From Barnesiella sp. WM24 (GTDB lineage Bacteria; Bacteroidota; Bacteroidia; Bacteroidales; Muribaculaceae): 64,000 nt of DNA. Numbering within the stretch: position 1 is the stretch's first letter; each line of letters opens with the position of its first letter. Made by a program: the position numbers and the translations under genes. The stretch lies in NCBI RefSeq assembly GCF_004570975.1, contig NZ_SPPC01000011.1, positions 1 to 64,000 on the forward strand, written 5' to 3'. The notes below the pieces were generated by a model. That model worked only from the letters and a program-made list of their open reading frames with translations. It did not search any database and was not told the origin of the DNA. Below, piece after piece: positions 61,999-64,000 of the stretch.

Positions 61999-62490
61999 TC
62001 ACGCGCCTGAGGAACTGCAAATATGAAGTAGTACAAATAAATTCACATAGATGTCGACGAGAATACCGGCTTCGAGCCAGAAGACAAATTTGCGCCTGAG
62101 CACAACCCCGATGATAACACCCAAAATAGTTGCATAGGGTATTCCTGATGCAATTATAATCCAAGTCAGTGCAGACAAACCGAGAATTACGACCGCTCCG
62201 GTATGGACTTTTCCTACGAGTTCATCTTTGAACGCTGGGGAGGCGGCTACGAAAACAATGGAGCCACAAATCAGGAAAGCGAGATACTGGATGTTTTCCG
62301 GAGTAACTCGTAAGAGTGGCACCCATGCCAATGCCGCGCAGAGTGCAATCACGGCGGGGAAAAGGAATTTCGATTCTGTGTGGTAGTATGTCACGCTGAT
62401 AGAGGTTGGTAGTCCTCTTGAGATAACATATGCAATCAGGTATATGACGATGATTGCGAAAGAAATAATTGCGAGTATTGTTTCAGTCAT
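61999..62490 (-). CDS. Multi-TM phage membrane protein
   Basis: 163 residues from ATG 62490 (MTETILAIISFAIIVIYLIAYVIS). About five TM helices. Family not recognised. The longer frame upstream is out of place, overlapping the preceding gene. Confidence 0.62.
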   Translation of the reverse strand: MTETILAIISFAIIVIYLIAYVISRGLPTSISVTYYHTESKFLFPAVIALCAALAWVPLLRVTPENIQYLAFLICGSIVFVAASPAFKDELVGKVHTGAVVILGLSALTWIIIASGIPYATILGVIIGVVLRRKFVFWLEAGILVDIYVNLFVLLHICSSSGA

Positions 62491-62528
62491 AACGATTGGT
62501 GTTAAGGCAGCCTGCGGCCGCTGTGATT

Positions 62529-62846
62529 TTAATAAAGGAGTTTGATGGCAATGTCGTACCAAGTGTAGTAGTTTGCGAGGAACGCAACAACCGATCCGCC
62601 GAGACAGCCCACCTGGTCCCATGCAAGGTCCCAAATACAGAAATGGTTTCCCTTCTTCTTGCTATCCTTTATCTCTTTCCAAATACCGAAGGCAAGAGCC
62701 ACGGCATAGGCGATGCCAGCCGCTATCCATGCTGATGGAAAGTGCATGAATGATACAAGCACACCAATGATGGTGGCGATAACGAATTCACAGAAGACGT
62801 GGAGCTTCTTATCGGCACCAGTCTTGTCATTACAAATCTTTGTCAT
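62529..62846 (-). CDS. Small membrane protein of the DKxxH/KExxD type
   Basis: 105 residues from ATG 62846. TGADKKLHVFCEFVIATIIG, GIAYAVALAFGIWKEIKDS and CIWDLAWDQVGCLGGSVVAFL resemble the DUF2279-like membrane group (DKxxH, KExxD and DLxxDxxG motifs). Two or three TM helices. Role unknown. Confidence 0.62.
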   Translation of the reverse strand: MTKICNDKTGADKKLHVFCEFVIATIIGVLVSFMHFPSAWIAAGIAYAVALAFGIWKEIKDSKKKGNHFCIWDLAWDQVGCLGGSVVAFLANYYTWYDIAIKLLY

Positions 62847-62863
62847 ATAGGCGTATTTAGTAT

Positions 62864-63361
62864 TTATTGACTTTCCGAGTATTCCTCCATGCTGCCGAGA
62901 GCCTGGATAGCCATCCATTCCTCTTTACTAACTTGCGCACGATGGGCGGCGATACCTGCTGACACCGCTCCGAGTTCTTCAAAACTAGTGAATGAATGTA
63001 TCTGCGGAGTACCGTCAGGCTTGCTTCCAAGATTTACCTCTACCGGGAACTGCATAATGCCTCCCTGGATAGCAACGAGCATACCAGTTAGGTCTGTTTT
63101 CAGAGCTTCGGAGTATTCCACGGTCATGCCGCCCCATTGGTAGCCGTAACGAAGTTTAAAGTCGCTCTCAGCTTTGATCTCTGCTACAATGTCAGCCTTG
63201 ATTTCGTCAAGTGTCGGCCGATGGTCGTAGGTCTGATACCAATTGTAGCCGGTTTCGTCGTCTTCGGAGTCTTTGCCGAAACCATAGAAAACAGCCCACT
63301 TCTTTGTGCCTATTTTCTCCAGGCCATTCTGCGGGCCTGACGCGCCGTATCTTTTTTCCAT
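62864..63361 (-). CDS. DUF4376-like phage protein
   Basis: 165 residues. LDEIKADIVAEIKAESDFKLRYGYQWGGMTVEYSEALKTDL and FPVEVNLGSKPDGTPQIHSFTSFEELGAVSAGIAAH fit the DUF4376 pattern, commonly found in tail-fibre assembly or virion-associated proteins. It lies between the reverse transcriptase and the small membrane genes, with 10 nt to the former. Confidence 0.68.
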   Translation of the reverse strand: MEKRYGASGPQNGLEKIGTKKWAVFYGFGKDSEDDETGYNWYQTYDHRPTLDEIKADIVAEIKAESDFKLRYGYQWGGMTVEYSEALKTDLTGMLVAIQGGIMQFPVEVNLGSKPDGTPQIHSFTSFEELGAVSAGIAAHRAQVSKEEWMAIQALGSMEEYSESQ

Positions 63362-63371
63362 ATTAGAAGTA

Positions 63372-64000
63372 TTATGAGAATGAATAAATTCTTAGTGCGC
63401 CGGTGCCCTGCTTCTGCACGATTGTTGTCTCTACCGTACCAGGGAGAAGCCCACGTTCTTTCATCTGGTCGAGTAAAGACTTCATTTCTTCGCTGTCTGT
63501 GAAGAATTTATACTCTGTTACATCACCTACAAAGTGGAACAGCACGACATATCGGGATTCTCCCCAACGTGTCTTGATGTCTTTCTCGTAGTCCAGAAGT
63601 TCGATAGGTCTGTTGGTTATCAAGCCAAGCGACATGTGCTGGCAATTGAACCGCTTCTTGCCGTCTGCTGGAGTATATTTCAACCCTAATTCGCTGAATT
63701 TTGCCATATGTTGTCCTGTTAATTTGAAGTATAGATGTTTGCAATCGGCATGGCAGGCCATGCCCTTGAATGAGCCTATGATCTGCTGTCGCCGCTTTCG
63801 GGATTTTACTCGATGTAATGCTCTTGCCGCTTTAACTTTTATTCTTTTTCGGATGAGCGAATAGATTTCTCCAGTTTCTGCATCATAGAATGTTCTATAG
63901 CCGAGAAAATCTACCCCCTCTGTAATGGGGCGTATAGCAAAAGAAACTTTAATAGTCAGTTTGAGGTTTTTTGCCTCAGCAACAAGGACTTCATATATTG
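63372..64000 (-). CDS. Reverse transcriptase C-terminus, DGR type (5' part outside the window)
   Basis: The frame is open from the right edge to 63372 (about 208 codons). It begins YEVLVAEAKNLKLTIKVSFAIRP, then ITEGVDFLGYRTF, LIRKRIKVKAARALHRVKSRKRRQQIIGSFKGMACHADCKHL. This G(V/I)DFLGY...R...SxKGxxxHxD order is the thumb end of DGR reverse transcriptases. A 110-residue extension follows (MAKFSELGLKYTPADGKKRF...TTIVQKQGTGALRIYSF), as in other Bacteroidales phage DGRs. The YxDD catalytic part lies beyond 64000. Confidence 0.75.
   Translation of the reverse strand, partial: IYEVLVAEAKNLKLTIKVSFAIRPITEGVDFLGYRTFYDAETGEIYSLIRKRIKVKAARALHRVKSRKRRQQIIGSFKGMACHADCKHLYFKLTGQHMAKFSELGLKYTPADGKKRFNCQHMSLGLITNRPIELLDYEKDIKTRWGESRYVVLFHFVGDVTEYKFFTDSEEMKSLLDQMKERGLLPGTVETTIVQKQGTGALRIYSFS

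Larger units (their letters stand above)
45643..64000. mobile_element. Prophage or phage-like element, left arm (right end outside the window)
   Basis: It starts at the 3' end of tRNA-Ser with a tyrosine integrase reading inward. All other genes run leftward: excisionase-like HTH, many small proteins, holin, amidase, Rz-like protein, metK, nucleosidase-like protein, dUTPase, HigBA and a DGR-type reverse transcriptase. Four repeated operator-promoters unite it. No capsid, terminase, tail or replication gene is in view, so phage identity rests on the lysis genes. attR is not visible. Confidence 0.85.

Noticed and set aside
63372-63761. Independent 129-residue gene starting at the ATG at 63761
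   Set aside because: The frame is open without a stop to the window edge and continues reverse-transcriptase similarity, so this is the C-terminal part of a larger gene.

Overview
The window looks like the genome of a gut Bacteroidales bacterium, probably a Muribaculaceae-type organism (inference). Promoters follow the Bacteroidetes pattern (TTTG, a 19-21 bp spacer, then TAnnTTTG) and Shine-Dalgarno sites are rare. The chromosomal gene set also fits: MutA/MutB methylmalonyl-CoA mutase, a secreted GH13 lipoprotein, a GH10-CE1 xylanase/esterase, and DUF4450 and DUF3667 proteins. The first 12 bases match the end of the Tn5/Nextera mosaic end, so base 1 is probably a contig end carrying adapter sequence.

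Region 1 (about 1-17.6 kb) is a mosaic accessory island read mainly on the + strand. It holds probable immunity-type proteins (SUKH/SMI1-KNR4, DUF4303, DUF6194, DUF2947-like, Sel1-repeat), small stress and modification enzymes (GNAT, tautomerase, YciI, DJ-1/PfpI, CAT-like) and small regulators (HxlR, AraC, GyrI-like). The same gene families recur as intact copies and as decayed fragments. Examples are a 297-bp collinear repeat, an in-frame AraC/CAT deletion chimera, an Lrp stump, YciI and tautomerase fragments, and several nonsense or frameshift lesions.

Region 2 (17.7-45.3 kb) is ordinary chromosome. It contains a ferredoxin/ECF-sigma group, a MarR-GNAT regulator with a palindromic operator, a LuxR regulator divergent from a DUF1349 protein, a MATE exporter, mutA-mutB, dnaG, an amylase, a ygiQ-uvrB operon, fmt, a PAP2 phosphatase, glycan-degrading enzymes and a CaCA antiporter. 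A candidate small RNA lies between dnaG and the amylase gene.

Region 3 (45.6-64 kb, running off the right end) is the left arm of a prophage or phage-like element integrated next to tRNA-Ser(GGA). The integrase is on the + strand and all other genes are on the - strand. They include an excisionase-like HTH protein, many small hypotheticals, a DUF1848 protein, a lysis cassette (holin, PG-binding amidase, Rz-like protein), full-length metK, a compact MTA/SAH-nucleosidase-like protein, a dUTPase, HigBA, membrane proteins, a DUF4376-like protein, and at the edge the C-terminus of a reverse transcriptase of diversity-generating-retroelement (DGR) type. A protein 15 kb away (48176-48754) has a Tyr/Asn-rich C-terminal segment that looks like a DGR variable region.

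Four transcription units of the element share one promoter design. A 16-bp operator (WTAATCATWWHYGCAA) overlaps the -33 box and a second direct copy lies 32-33 bp further upstream. This suggests a single regulator, possibly HigA, controls the element. The most notable points are this regulon, the DGR with its candidate target, and the phage-borne SAM synthetase/nucleosidase pair.
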